Source of the DNA: Desulfatibacillum sp.
Lineage (GTDB): Bacteria > Desulfobacterota > Desulfobacteria > Desulfobacterales > Desulfatibacillaceae
NCBI GenBank assembly: GCA_016342355.1
Contig: JAEINP010000030.1
Coordinates: forward strand, 1 to 62,401
Direction of reading: 5' to 3'
Length of the DNA stretch: 62,401 nucleotides
Made by a program: the position numbers and the translations under genes. Each line of letters starts with the position of its first letter. The first letter of the stretch is position 1. Shown one piece after another: positions 8,341 to 16,723 of the stretch. The notes beneath the pieces were generated by a model, which saw only the letters and a program-made list of their open reading frames with translations, was not told the DNA's origin and searched no databases.

Positions 8341-11172
8341 ATGCGCCGCTATTTATATATATTACTGGCTGTTATCATACCAGCCATACAAGCACATGCA
8401 ATAGAGCCCCAGGCCATGGATTTCATATCCGGCGCCCAGTTGGAAGCCAGGGCTGATGGCGGCCTGTGGCAGCTCATTCTAACCCAGTCGGTTTATGAGG
8501 GCCTGATACGTCAAGATATTGGCGATATTAGGATTTTTGACGGATCCGGGCTTCAGGTTCCCATGAAAATCGTGGACGGCCGCACTGGATTCCACCAGGA
8601 GCCCAAGACCCAGGCCCTGAATTTCTTCCCCTTGATGACCCGGGGGGACGGGTATATTGACATGTCCACCACCCGGTTTCGCATGGACGAGACCGGCGCT
8701 ATCATGGGAGTGGACAGCCAGGCAAAAGATGGGGCCGGGAACATTCTGACATCCTACATAATTGACGCCTCTCGTCTGGATGGGGAACCGGAATCCCTGC
8801 GCGTTAAATGGTCTGATCAGCCAGGAAAATTTGTCACCACTGTGGATGTAAAAGCCAGCCGGGACCTAAACTTCTGGTTCGGCCTTTCCTCCAATTCCAC
8901 CCTGGCCCAAATTCCCTGCGGCCAACTGATGTTTTTTCAAGACATCATCGGCATTCCCAAGGCAATGGCAGGATATTGGCTGATCACTTGGCCTGGGGGA
9001 AAAAAGGGGGTGACCCTGGAGAGCGTGGAGGTGATTTATCCTTCAGAGCAAAATGCGGTCACAACCATATGGTCGCAAGCCACGCCCAGGGGAGCGGGTG
9101 TGGGCGGGGAATATCAGTTCGAAATCCCTGCGGGCTTCCCTGCCAGCCAGGTTAAAATCCACGTTATGTGGCCTGATTTTTGTTCACGGGCCAAGGTGTA
9201 TTCCCGGAGCAGCCAAACCACCAATTGGGAATTCCATGCAGACACGACCCTGTTCAACCTGACAGCCGGGGACAACAACATCCAAAATGGAGTTTTGGAT
9301 GTCCGGCCTGCTAATCATCGATTCTGGAAGGTGCAAATCGACCCGGAATCCACTTCCGGCGCAGGCCCTCTCCCTCCAACTTTTCAAGTGGGGTGGACAC
9401 CCCATTCCATCTATTTTGTGGCCTCAGGACAGGAACCTTTTGTCCTGGCATTCGGTAGCGGGCGGGAGAATCTAAACGCCCCCCCTCCGGACCCTGTTCT
9501 GGAGCCCATAGGATGGGGCAAACCCGGTGTTGTAGCAGCCCCTGCCCGACTGGGCGGTGCGTATATCTTGGGGGGAAACAATGCCCTCTATCCTAACCGC
9601 CCCCTGCCTCCGGACCCCCGAAAAAAAAGGCTGATCCTGATTGCAGGGGGAGTGATCGCACTATGCCTGCTGGCCGTGCTTATCCTGCTGGCGGGTCTCC
9701 TCCTGTCCAAAAGAAAGGCTGCGGCAAAGGCAAGTCAGAAGGCCCTGGAGGAGGATGACTGGACAGAGGCTCAGGCCGCGGCGGAAACAGAAGACCTGGA
9801 TGACACGGGGGAACACGAAGCGGTGGCCGCTGAAGCCAGGGAGATGGCCGATTCCTGGGGACTGCCTGACCAGGAGGATGTGGACAGTATCGTCTCGGAT
9901 TCTGAAAGCATGATAGGGGGAACCTCTCCTGAACCGGCTTCCATGAACGACAAAAAACCTCAACCCAAAGAGCAACCGGCGCTTTTGCAAGAGGATTTGG
10001 AGGATTTGGATTTCCCGATATCCTCTGAGGAGGAAAGCAAACCGGCGCAAGGCGTGGCCGTTCACCTGGGTGAAGATGGCTCCCTGGATCAGAGCCAATT
10101 GGACATGCTTCTGACACAATCCGGCTTCACAGGGGAGCCGTTACGTTCCAAAAAGGAATTCAAGCCCAAGAAATCGTCCCTGGAGTCCTCTGTTGATCCT
10201 AATGAAGGCGCCTTGAATCAGGATGACCTGGACGCCCTTCTGTCCACCCAGGCAGGCGTGAAGCCCTCCACTGCTCCCAAGGCCGGACTTGATGAAAGCA
10301 ACGCTTTGAACCAGGACGACCTGGATGCACTCCTAACAACCCAGGTCAACATGAGTGCGCCCGATCCTGTGCCCGTCCCCCAAGTCAATGATGATGGAAC
10401 CCTGGATCAGGCAGCCCTGGACGCCTTGCTGGCCAATCAGTCTTTTAAAGAGCCCCATCTGCCCAGAGAACCGAAAAAAAAGCCTGACGCCCAATATAAA
10501 GCCAATGAGGACGGGACCCTGAACCAGGCAGCTCTCAACGCTATGCTGCACAATGCCGGCTACAATATCACGGTGCCCACGGCCGAGCCCGTTCAAACAG
10601 AAGGGCTTTCCTTTGAGGGAGCCCTGGACCAAAGCCAGTTGGACCAGATTGTGGGCGAATCCGATGGGCCTGTTCTTGAAAAGGAAACCGAACAGGAGCC
10701 GCCGCCTGTCATTAAACAATTCTCCCAGGAAGAACTGGACGACCTCTTTGACGGAGCAGGCCGCCTGGACGACTGGGCGCCTCCCCCCAAAGAACCCGAA
10801 CCTGAACTAGTGCCAGTCCTTCCTGTTCCTGAAGCCTTGCAAACAGAGGGGCAGCTCAGCCAGGCCGACCTGGACGCGTTTTTTGATACCCCGGCGGCAG
10901 CTCCTCCGGCCCCAAAAATGGAAGACAACGCAGCCATGAACCAGGACGACCTGGACGCCCTTTTTGACGCTCCGCCCAAGCCGGAAGTAAAAGCGCAACC
11001 CGTAGACAACGCAGCCATGAACCAGGACGACCTGGACGCCCTTTTTGACGCTCCGCCCAAGCCGGAGACATCCCAGGCGCCTGCACCGCCAGCCAAGGCC
11101 CGACCCACCGCGCGGGATAAAGGCGTTGCGCCGGTTTTTCAGGCAGCGGGCAAGAAAAAAAAATCACCATGA
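8341..11172 (+). CDS. Membrane protein: DUF3999-like ectodomain plus cytoplasmic tail with ten FliM-like motifs
   Basis: A 943-residue protein. A signal peptide (MRRYLYILLAVIIPAIQAHA) is followed by an extracytoplasmic region of about 400 residues resembling DUF3999, one membrane segment (about residues 430-455), and an acidic, Pro-rich cytoplasmic tail of roughly 490 residues. The tail carries ten copies of a motif close to x-[ND]-Q-x-x-L-D-A-L-[LF], starting at nucleotides 10081, 10210, 10303, 10399, 10516, 10621, 10720, 10855, 10933 and 11014. This closely resembles the N-terminal CheY-binding peptide of FliM (SQAEIDALL). The last two copies lie in a recent DNA duplication. The ATG at 8341 follows AGGA by 6 bp; frames from 8299 or 8323 would spoil the signal peptide. 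Function unknown; a docking scaffold is a guess. Confidence 0.75.
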   Translation: MRRYLYILLAVIIPAIQAHAIEPQAMDFISGAQLEARADGGLWQLILTQSVYEGLIRQDIGDIRIFDGSGLQVPMKIVDGRTGFHQEPKTQALNFFPLMTRGDGYIDMSTTRFRMDETGAIMGVDSQAKDGAGNILTSYIIDASRLDGEPESLRVKWSDQPGKFVTTVDVKASRDLNFWFGLSSNSTLAQIPCGQLMFFQDIIGIPKAMAGYWLITWPGGKKGVTLESVEVIYPSEQNAVTTIWSQATPRGAGVGGEYQFEIPAGFPASQVKIHVMWPDFCSRAKVYSRSSQTTNWEFHADTTLFNLTAGDNNIQNGVLDVRPANHRFWKVQIDPESTSGAGPLPPTFQVGWTPHSIYFVASGQEPFVLAFGSGRENLNAPPPDPVLEPIGWGKPGVVAAPARLGGAYILGGNNALYPNRPLPPDPRKKRLILIAGGVIALCLLAVLILLAGLLLSKRKAAAKASQKALEEDDWTEAQAAAETEDLDDTGEHEAVAAEAREMADSWGLPDQEDVDSIVSDSESMIGGTSPEPASMNDKKPQPKEQPALLQEDLEDLDFPISSEEESKPAQGVAVHLGEDGSLDQSQLDMLLTQSGFTGEPLRSKKEFKPKKSSLESSVDPNEGALNQDDLDALLSTQAGVKPSTAPKAGLDESNALNQDDLDALLTTQVNMSAPDPVPVPQVNDDGTLDQAALDALLANQSFKEPHLPREPKKKPDAQYKANEDGTLNQAALNAMLHNAGYNITVPTAEPVQTEGLSFEGALDQSQLDQIVGESDGPVLEKETEQEPPPVIKQFSQEELDDLFDGAGRLDDWAPPPKEPEPELVPVLPVPEALQTEGQLSQADLDAFFDTPAAAPPAPKMEDNAAMNQDDLDALFDAPPKPEVKAQPVDNAAMNQDDLDALFDAPPKPETSQAPAPPAKARPTARDKGVAPVFQAAGKKKKSP
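10924..11066 (+). repeat. Tandem 81-bp repeat, two copies with 62 identical bases
   Basis: Bases 10924-10985 and 11005-11066 are identical and offset by 81 bp (27 codons), encoding the last two FliM-like motifs and the following DAPPKPE. Perfect identity contrasts with the other eight, divergent motif copies, so this is a recent in-frame duplication and a place where repeat number may vary between strains. Confidence 0.9.
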
Positions 11173-11284
11173 ACAGTGGGGTCCGGTCTCCATTTCTTTG
11201 TAAAGGGCTGCCCCCTCCATTTTTTCGGTTTGAAATGCGTCCCAAAACTTGAGAAATCGTATTTCTTGGTTTATAATTCCTTTT

Positions 11285-13003
11285 ATGAAAAGACGCTGGG
11301 AGTTGTGCACACCTGATTTGAAGGCCGTGGAAACACTTTCCAAGTTCCTGGGATGCCACAGGGCCATTGCCGGAGCCATGGTCAACCGGGGTATTCGGGA
11401 ACCTGGAGCTGCGGAACGTTTCCTGGGGCCGTCCCTTGCGGACCTGGCTTCCCCTTTTTTATTGAAAGACATGGATAAAGCTGTATCCCGGATTATTCGG
11501 GCCATTCAGGCCAGGGAGAACATACTGGTATTTGGGGACTATGACGCAGACGGCGTTTGCTCCACGGCTTTATTGACCGAATTCCTCCAAGAGGCGGGGG
11601 CGCGGGTTTTTTTTCATGTTCCTCACCGAACCAAGGAAGGCTATGGGTTTTCTCCGAGCCACGTCCTTAATCCGGTTTTGTCCAAAAAAATTCAGCTTGT
11701 CATTACCGTGGATAACGGCATCAGCAGCCACAAGGCCATTGAAGAGGCCAGGGAGGCTGGAGTGGACGTCATTGTCACGGATCACCACACCCCCTCGGAT
11801 ACTCCGCCCCGGGCTCTGGCTGTCATTGATCCCAAACTCCCGGGCTGCCCGTCCGGCCTGGACCACCTTGCTGGCGTGGGAGTGGCCTTTTACCTGTGCA
11901 TTTGCCTGAGAATGGCCATGCGGGAACAGGGTCTGTGGCCTGACGGTAAAGAACCGAACCTCAAACATAAATGCGATTTGGTGGCCCTTGGCACCGTGGC
12001 GGACATGGTCCCTCTGGTGGGGGAAAACCGCATTCTGACCACAGCAGGATTGGAAGTCATGGGAGCGGCTCTGCGGCCAGGACTCCGGGCGCTGTTGGAG
12101 GTCTCTGCGGTGGACTGCAACGCCGTGACCGCCCATGACCTGGCCTTTCGGGTGGCCCCCCGGCTCAATGCTCCAGGAAGGGTGAACCACGCGAACCTGG
12201 CCGTGGAACTCCTCCTGGAACGGGACCCGGCAAAGGCCCGGCGCCTTGCCGGCGAAGTGGATGGACTCAATCGCCAGCGTCAGCGCATGTCTGAAGATTT
12301 GTACGCTTCCGTGCTGTCCCTGCTGAAATCCGACGAGGACCTCAAGGGACAACGGTCCCTGGTCCTGGCCCATCCGGGCTGGCACCCGGGGGTGATAGGC
12401 ATTGCTGCTGCCAAGTTGGTAAGGGAATTCAACTGCCCTGTGGTTCTTATCAGCCTGAATGAAAACATGGGCAAAGGATCGGCACGGAGTATTCCCGGGG
12501 TTGACCTTTACCAGGCTCTCCAGGGGTGTGAATCCCAACTCCTGGCCTTTGGAGGCCATGCCCAGGCTGCCGGGTTAACCATTCACAATGAGAGTATAGA
12601 CACCTTCAGGGGCCTGTTCGATCACCAGGTTATGGGAAGTAGCACTGCCCGGGATTTTGAACCGGTGCTGACCATTGACTACCATGTTGATACCGGAGAC
12701 GTGGGGCCGGAATTTGCCAACCAGATAGAAAGCATGGCCCCTTTTGGCATGTCCAATCCCGAACCTGTTTTTCTTTCCAGGGGGGTTGGCATCAGGCAGG
12801 GTCCCACAGTGGGCAGGGGGCACCGGAGAATGGCCTTTCAAAGCCAGGAAGGCGACCCCAGGCCCTTGCAGGCCATCTGGTTTAACGCCCAGGATCGCCT
12901 GGTGCCCTCCATTGCCGATGAGGTGGCGTTCCGGGTTCAGTGGAACCGTTGGAAGGACAGACAGACTGTCCAGGCGGTAGTGGAAGGAATCAGGGATAAC
13001 TGA
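11285..13003 (+). CDS. recJ: Single-strand DNA exonuclease RecJ
   Basis: A 573-residue DHH-family 5'-3' exonuclease acting in recombination and mismatch repair. Metal-binding motifs are visible: DYDADGVCS, VDNGIS, TDHH, and GGHAQAAGL in the DHHA1 domain, with the OB-like C-terminal domain after it. Length is normal. The ATG at 11285 matches the usual start; the frame also opens at a TTG at 11249. It begins a group of plus-strand genes running to the lipoprotein at 14635. Confidence 0.93.
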   Translation: MKRRWELCTPDLKAVETLSKFLGCHRAIAGAMVNRGIREPGAAERFLGPSLADLASPFLLKDMDKAVSRIIRAIQARENILVFGDYDADGVCSTALLTEFLQEAGARVFFHVPHRTKEGYGFSPSHVLNPVLSKKIQLVITVDNGISSHKAIEEAREAGVDVIVTDHHTPSDTPPRALAVIDPKLPGCPSGLDHLAGVGVAFYLCICLRMAMREQGLWPDGKEPNLKHKCDLVALGTVADMVPLVGENRILTTAGLEVMGAALRPGLRALLEVSAVDCNAVTAHDLAFRVAPRLNAPGRVNHANLAVELLLERDPAKARRLAGEVDGLNRQRQRMSEDLYASVLSLLKSDEDLKGQRSLVLAHPGWHPGVIGIAAAKLVREFNCPVVLISLNENMGKGSARSIPGVDLYQALQGCESQLLAFGGHAQAAGLTIHNESIDTFRGLFDHQVMGSSTARDFEPVLTIDYHVDTGDVGPEFANQIESMAPFGMSNPEPVFLSRGVGIRQGPTVGRGHRRMAFQSQEGDPRPLQAIWFNAQDRLVPSIADEVAFRVQWNRWKDRQTVQAVVEGIRDN

Positions 13004-13154
13004 CCGCGCCCCTAGTGCGCTGAGGTATTGAAGATACGCTGAAAGCCTGTTTTTGATTTCAATAAAATCATTGCCGGAAATCGTGACCGCCCCCAAGTTT
13101 TTGTTGCAATCAGGGCCTGGGAGCAGTATATGGCTTCGAGTCGGAGGAGATAAA

Positions 13155-13574
13155 ATGGGAAAAGTATTCAGACCGAGCAACAGAGAATCAAAGATTCTTT
13201 CCAAAATTGAATCGTCCAAGGAATATGCCCGCCGCAAGGCCATCCAGAAAATTCCCGATGTGTTGGATACCCTTTCCAATGCCCTGGCAATGAAACTGGT
13301 GGAAACAGGCCTCTTGGAAACCACCAACAAAACCAGCATCCAGGCCGCCATCAGCAAAAGGCTGGACATCCTGACCAGGGAAGATGACTTTGACGTGGAT
13401 TTCAAGGTGGCGCCCTTTCGTAAACTGGTGGCCCAGCCTGATATTGTGACCCTCTATCTCACCGCCTTTGTGGTGGAGGACCTGATTAACCATAAGGATG
13501 TGGTGGACATCTTCGGGGATGACCTGGACATTTACAAATGCGTCCACAAGCAAGTTATAAAGCACCTTTCCTAA
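13155..13574 (+). CDS. Conserved-looking hypothetical protein, 139 aa
   Basis: Not recognised. The start is well fixed by GGAGGAGA just before the ATG. The protein is soluble and mixed helical, with a basic N-terminus (GKVFRPSNRESKILSKIE) and an acidic C-terminal half; no signal peptide, membrane segment or cysteine pair. Its stop lies 4 bp before the start of the RNase Z-like gene, so the two are almost certainly cotranscribed and perhaps coupled. This may point to a nucleic-acid-related role, but there is no motif to prove it. Confidence 0.7.
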   Translation: MGKVFRPSNRESKILSKIESSKEYARRKAIQKIPDVLDTLSNALAMKLVETGLLETTNKTSIQAAISKRLDILTREDDFDVDFKVAPFRKLVAQPDIVTLYLTAFVVEDLINHKDVVDIFGDDLDIYKCVHKQVIKHLS

Positions 13575-13578
13575 AACC

Positions 13579-14586
13579 ATGAGAGCGGCGATTCGCCCCC
13601 GGCTCGTCAATTCCGATCCCTTTGACGACCCCGGGCTATTCATACATTTTGTCTTCGCCAAACGCGCCATTCTGTTTGACCTGGGAGATCTTCGCGCCCT
13701 GTCGCCCAAGGATCTCCTCAAAGTCACCCACGTTTTTATCAGCCACACCCATGTGGACCATTTCATAGGATTTGACCACCTTCTCCGAATCTGCCTGGGC
13801 AGAGACAAGATCATTCACCTGTATGGCCCTGCTGGCCTCATTGGCAATGTGCAGGGAAAACTGGCCGGGTATAGCTGGAACCTCCTGGACAACTATGAAA
13901 ATGAGTTCGGATTCCGGGTGACGGAAGTGCACGAAGACCACCTGGCGTCCTGTTCCTTTTTGGCGGGAAACACATTCCGCCCCACGTCTTTGGAGGTTAA
14001 TAGGGGTTTCCAGGGAATTTTACTGGAGGAACCCGACTTCACCATAGAAACAGCTATCCTCGACCATGGCCTGCCCTGCCTGGGATTCGCCTTGAAGGAA
14101 CGCTTTCATGTGAATGTTCTCAAAGCCAGGCTGGAGGAATACGGCATGGAGGTGGGACCATGGCTCAGGGATTTCAAGCAGGCCCTCTATGCCACTCCGG
14201 ACTGGAGCGAAAAAATTTGCGTTCCCATGCCAGAAGGGGAAGTCCGGGAGTTTTCCATGGAAGAACTGGCCAACCGGATCACACTCATCACTCCCGGGCA
14301 AAAAATCGTTTACATTACAGATGTGGCGGGCCATGCTTCCAACCAGGAAAAAATCCTGGCCCTGGCCAAAGATGCGGATCAGTTGTTTATCGAGGCCTCT
14401 TTTGCCGATGAAGATGGAGATCTGGCCCTGGCAAGGAACCATCTGACCGCAGGTTTGGCAGGTAGACTGGCGAAAAAAGCCAATGCCGGACAGATGATCA
14501 ATTTCCATTTTTCCCCCCGATACCAGGAAGAACCCGAAATCGTGCAAGCCCAGGCCCTAAAAGCATTTGAAGGCCCGGAAGACTAA
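13579..14586 (+). CDS. RNase Z-like metallo-beta-lactamase-fold protein
   Basis: A 335-residue MBL-fold protein with the metal motif SHTHVDHF, a downstream DHG, ITDVAGH, and the C-terminal HFSPRY that corresponds to the H-x-S-x-R-Y of RNase Z. RNase Z trims the 3' end of precursor tRNA. It differs from canonical bacterial RNase Z in length and in having an unusual N-terminus (RAAIRPRLVNSDPFDDPG), so it may be a relative with another phosphodiesterase substrate. It follows the 139-residue protein by 4 bp. Confidence 0.8.
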   Translation: MRAAIRPRLVNSDPFDDPGLFIHFVFAKRAILFDLGDLRALSPKDLLKVTHVFISHTHVDHFIGFDHLLRICLGRDKIIHLYGPAGLIGNVQGKLAGYSWNLLDNYENEFGFRVTEVHEDHLASCSFLAGNTFRPTSLEVNRGFQGILLEEPDFTIETAILDHGLPCLGFALKERFHVNVLKARLEEYGMEVGPWLRDFKQALYATPDWSEKICVPMPEGEVREFSMEELANRITLITPGQKIVYITDVAGHASNQEKILALAKDADQLFIEASFADEDGDLALARNHLTAGLAGRLAKKANAGQMINFHFSPRYQEEPEIVQAQALKAFEGPED

Positions 14587-14634
14587 TTTTTGAGAAAATA
14601 GTTCAACCTTCCCAATCCATGATGGAGGAACCCC

Positions 14635-15336
14635 ATGCCCGGAAAGAAAAAACCGGCGCCTTTTGTGATTCCCGGCATCCTGTTGCTCTGCTTGTGTCTG
14701 GCGCCTGGGTGCGCAAAAAAGGTCATGCAACCCGAGGCCATAACCACCACATCCACGTCCGAAGCGGCGCCCGCCAAAATGCGGAGCTTTGCCGTGGAAC
14801 CTTTTCAGGGCGATGACAGGAATCGATTGGTCAGCAATCTTTCCGAAGCCCTCTTTCAGGCCGAACCAGCCGAAGTGATTAACCAGGGCGCGGCAGCCCT
14901 CCATGGGCATAGCCAAATGGGTTTATCCGGGCCTTACGCAAAAATTGTGGGCAAGGTGGAGTCCTCTGTAAACGACCTGTCAGGGACAGACATGGTCACG
15001 GTGCAGGAGGGTACCGGCCAGTTTAAAACCGAAAAGCCTTTGTTCGGGGAAGAAACTTTGGTGGAAATCAAACGGAGCGTCATGAAACCCGTGCCCTATG
15101 TTATCAGGCGGGCCTCTTTGACCGTGGACTATCAGGTCATCCAAAGGGGAACCCGCAAAATCCTTCTCAAAAATACCGTCCATGAGGCCCTGGAGGAAAA
15201 ATTCGGGGGGGAATTGGAATACCAGGAATTGGCGGACCACCGGTTGCGCCAGCTGCCTACCAGGGAGGATACCCTGGACAACCTGGCCAAAATCGCCGCG
15301 AAAAAAGTCGCCGCTGCAATTCTCAGCCTGGAATAG
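14635..15336 (+). CDS. Putative outer-membrane or periplasmic lipoprotein
   Basis: A 233-residue protein with a basic N-terminus, hydrophobic segment and lipobox (LAPGC, cysteine near residue 26), so it should be lipidated and held on the membrane facing the periplasm. GGAGGAACCCC precedes the ATG. The mature part is a compact alpha/beta domain without a motif I recognise; the central region has the look of small lipoproteins that assist envelope assembly, but that is only an impression. Confidence 0.7.
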   Translation: MPGKKKPAPFVIPGILLLCLCLAPGCAKKVMQPEAITTTSTSEAAPAKMRSFAVEPFQGDDRNRLVSNLSEALFQAEPAEVINQGAAALHGHSQMGLSGPYAKIVGKVESSVNDLSGTDMVTVQEGTGQFKTEKPLFGEETLVEIKRSVMKPVPYVIRRASLTVDYQVIQRGTRKILLKNTVHEALEEKFGGELEYQELADHRLRQLPTREDTLDNLAKIAAKKVAAAILSLE

Positions 15337-15661
15337 CCGAATTTGTAGTGGTTGGGGCAGAGAAAAATTCAGAAAAAAGATTATCTTCCACTATTCCTGC
15401 CGGAAGGCCCTTTTTGTATGGCGTATGCATAGGGAAGGGTTTACCCAAGGGGAAAAGTGGAGAAATATTTAACCATGTGTAGAAGATCGGTGTGTAGTCG
15501 AGCGGTTACGGGGATTTTCTTGCGAGCATCCAAAGCAAAAGGAGATCTCCTGCCCGGGATAGGGGGAGGGGCTTATTGTGGCGGCGGTATGGGCCAGGAA
15601 TCATTCAGCAAACCGGACACATACCGAATGGCCGTTCGTTTTTTATCCAAGGATAAAAAAA
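15337..15661. other. Intergenic region with no gene seen
   Basis: Between the lipoprotein and the ihfA terminator no credible coding frame was found. A short frame at 15457-15675 has no RBS and runs into the terminator. A GCC-GGAA-GGC mini-hairpin followed by five T residues near 15400 could end the lipoprotein transcript but is too weak to call. Confidence 0.4.
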
Positions 15662-15691
15662 ACGCGTCCCTTTAAAAACAAAGGGACGCGT
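15655..15691 (-). terminator. Rho-independent terminator after ihfA
   Basis: Arms 15662-15673 and 15680-15691 form a perfect 12-bp stem with a 6-nt loop; on the minus strand it is followed by eight T residues. It ends the ihfA operon six bases after the stop codon. Confidence 0.9.
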
Positions 15692-15696
15692 CCGAA

Positions 15697-15984
15697 CTAT
15701 TCCAGGCCGTCGTTGATGGTATCCCGCAACTTTCCCGAGCACTTAAAGGTAACGACCTTGCGTTCCCGCAGCAAGAGATCGTTGCCAGTAGCGGGATTCC
15801 GTCCCCTTCTTTTGTCCTTTTGTTTGATGCAGAATTTGCCAAAGCCGGAGATCAGCACGTCGTCGCCTTGCTGCAGGGACTCCTTGATAATCTCGATCAT
15901 TTGCTCAACCACATCCACGGATTCCTTTTTAGTGAATCCCATATCATAGATTTTTTCCACGATATCACATTTGGTCAGCGCCAT
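15697..15984 (-). CDS. ihfA: Integration host factor alpha subunit (HU/IHF family)
   Basis: A 95-residue histone-like DNA-bending protein. The start MALTKCDIVEKIY, the body GDDVLISGFGKF and the arm with RRGRNPATGNDL are diagnostic; the sequence is closer to IhfA than to HU. It is the last of three short minus-strand genes, 11 bp after the previous one, and ends in a strong terminator. Confidence 0.9.
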   Translation of the reverse strand: MALTKCDIVEKIYDMGFTKKESVDVVEQMIEIIKESLQQGDDVLISGFGKFCIKQKDKRRGRNPATGNDLLLRERKVVTFKCSGKLRDTINDGLE

Positions 15985-15995
15985 AGATCCTCCAG

Positions 15996-16178
15996 TTACT
16001 TTCCAACCGTGCCAGCGCCGGCACCCGGTAAAGAACGCCCCTCAATATCGGGCGATTTTTCAGTTTTCTTTTTAAGCAGGCCATGTTTTTCGAGTCTTTG
16101 AACCACTTTATTCACCGACTCCATAATTTCGTCAATTTCTGCTTTTATGTCCTGGTCCTCAAATTCCTTGTCCTGCAA
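15996..16178 (-). CDS. Small hypothetical protein, about 60 aa, TTG start
   Basis: Not recognised. The product is helical and charged (KAEIDEIMESVNKVVQRLEK), with a disordered Gly/Pro-rich end. There is no ATG. A GGAGG at 16185-16189 directly abuts a TTG at 16184, but a second TTG at 16178 sits at the proper 6-bp spacing and is preferred. It lies between another small gene and ihfA with short gaps on both sides, so it is probably translated as part of that operon. Function unknown. Confidence 0.55.
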   Translation of the reverse strand: MQDKEFEDQDIKAEIDEIMESVNKVVQRLEKHGLLKKKTEKSPDIEGRSLPGAGAGTVGK

Positions 16179-16208
16179 ACCCAACCTCCATGGAACGGTT
16201 CCCGGGTG

Positions 16209-16553
16209 TTAATCCGGATAGGTGCCGTGGTAATAAATGTGGTCAAAATAGTGATCCAAATATTCCTGGGAGTCCCCGCTGGGCGACTCCTTATCTTCTT
16301 CTGCGTCTTTTGCCCGCTGGGTATTGGCGAATTCCATCCACCATTTTTTGCAGGCCTGGTGCATGACATTTTGCAGGATGGCGGGAGCAATGCCGATTTC
16401 CTCGTTCTGCTCCAGGAACCTGGCCGCGCCGTCTATGACCACGCGGAGGTTTGGAATGAAATCCGAGTCATCCAGGGTTCCAGTCACATAACGTTCCTGG
16501 AATTCGCCCAGAATGCACCTCAACACCCCTTCAATTCCATCAATACAGTTCAT
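16209..16553 (-). CDS. Hypothetical protein, about 114 aa
   Basis: Not recognised. A soluble helical protein with a central amphipathic region (GAARFLEQNEEIGIAPAILQ) and an acidic, Tyr/His-rich tail (YLDHYFDHIYYHG). The frame is open up to 16646, but a likely promoter covers 16618-16646, so translation must start later; the ATG at 16553 is chosen although its RBS is poor, and a GTG nearer the promoter is possible. First gene of the ihfA operon. Confidence 0.55.
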   Translation of the reverse strand: MNCIDGIEGVLRCILGEFQERYVTGTLDDSDFIPNLRVVIDGAARFLEQNEEIGIAPAILQNVMHQACKKWWMEFANTQRAKDAEEDKESPSGDSQEYLDHYFDHIYYHGTYPD

Positions 16554-16617
16554 GGCTGTGAAATTTGCATCCTGTTTTGAACGGGAACCCACCTGCCGAC
16601 GACGGCTGACCCTGAGC

Positions 16618-16646
16618 AAGTTAAAGGTATTAAAAACAATTGTCAA
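16618..16646 (-). promoter_or_regulatory. Candidate sigma-70 promoter of the ihfA operon
   Basis: On the minus strand TTGACA (16646-16641) and TAACTT (16623-16618) are 17 bp apart. The -35 is perfect and the -10 weak. Confidence 0.45.
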
Positions 16647-16723
16647 GACTTAGGGAGCAACTATTGCACAGGGAACTCCATTTTGAGCCTTGTTCACCAA
16701 CCCAACCCATAATCACCCAGGAC

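Noticed and set aside
13054-13070. Small inverted repeat TGATTT/AAATCA between recJ and the 139-residue gene
   Set aside because: Only 6-bp AT-rich arms without a T-run; too weak for a terminator or operator call.
15470-15560. A possible tRNA-like stretch containing GTCGAGCGGTTA
   Set aside because: No acceptor stem, T-arm or matching anticodon arm could be drawn.
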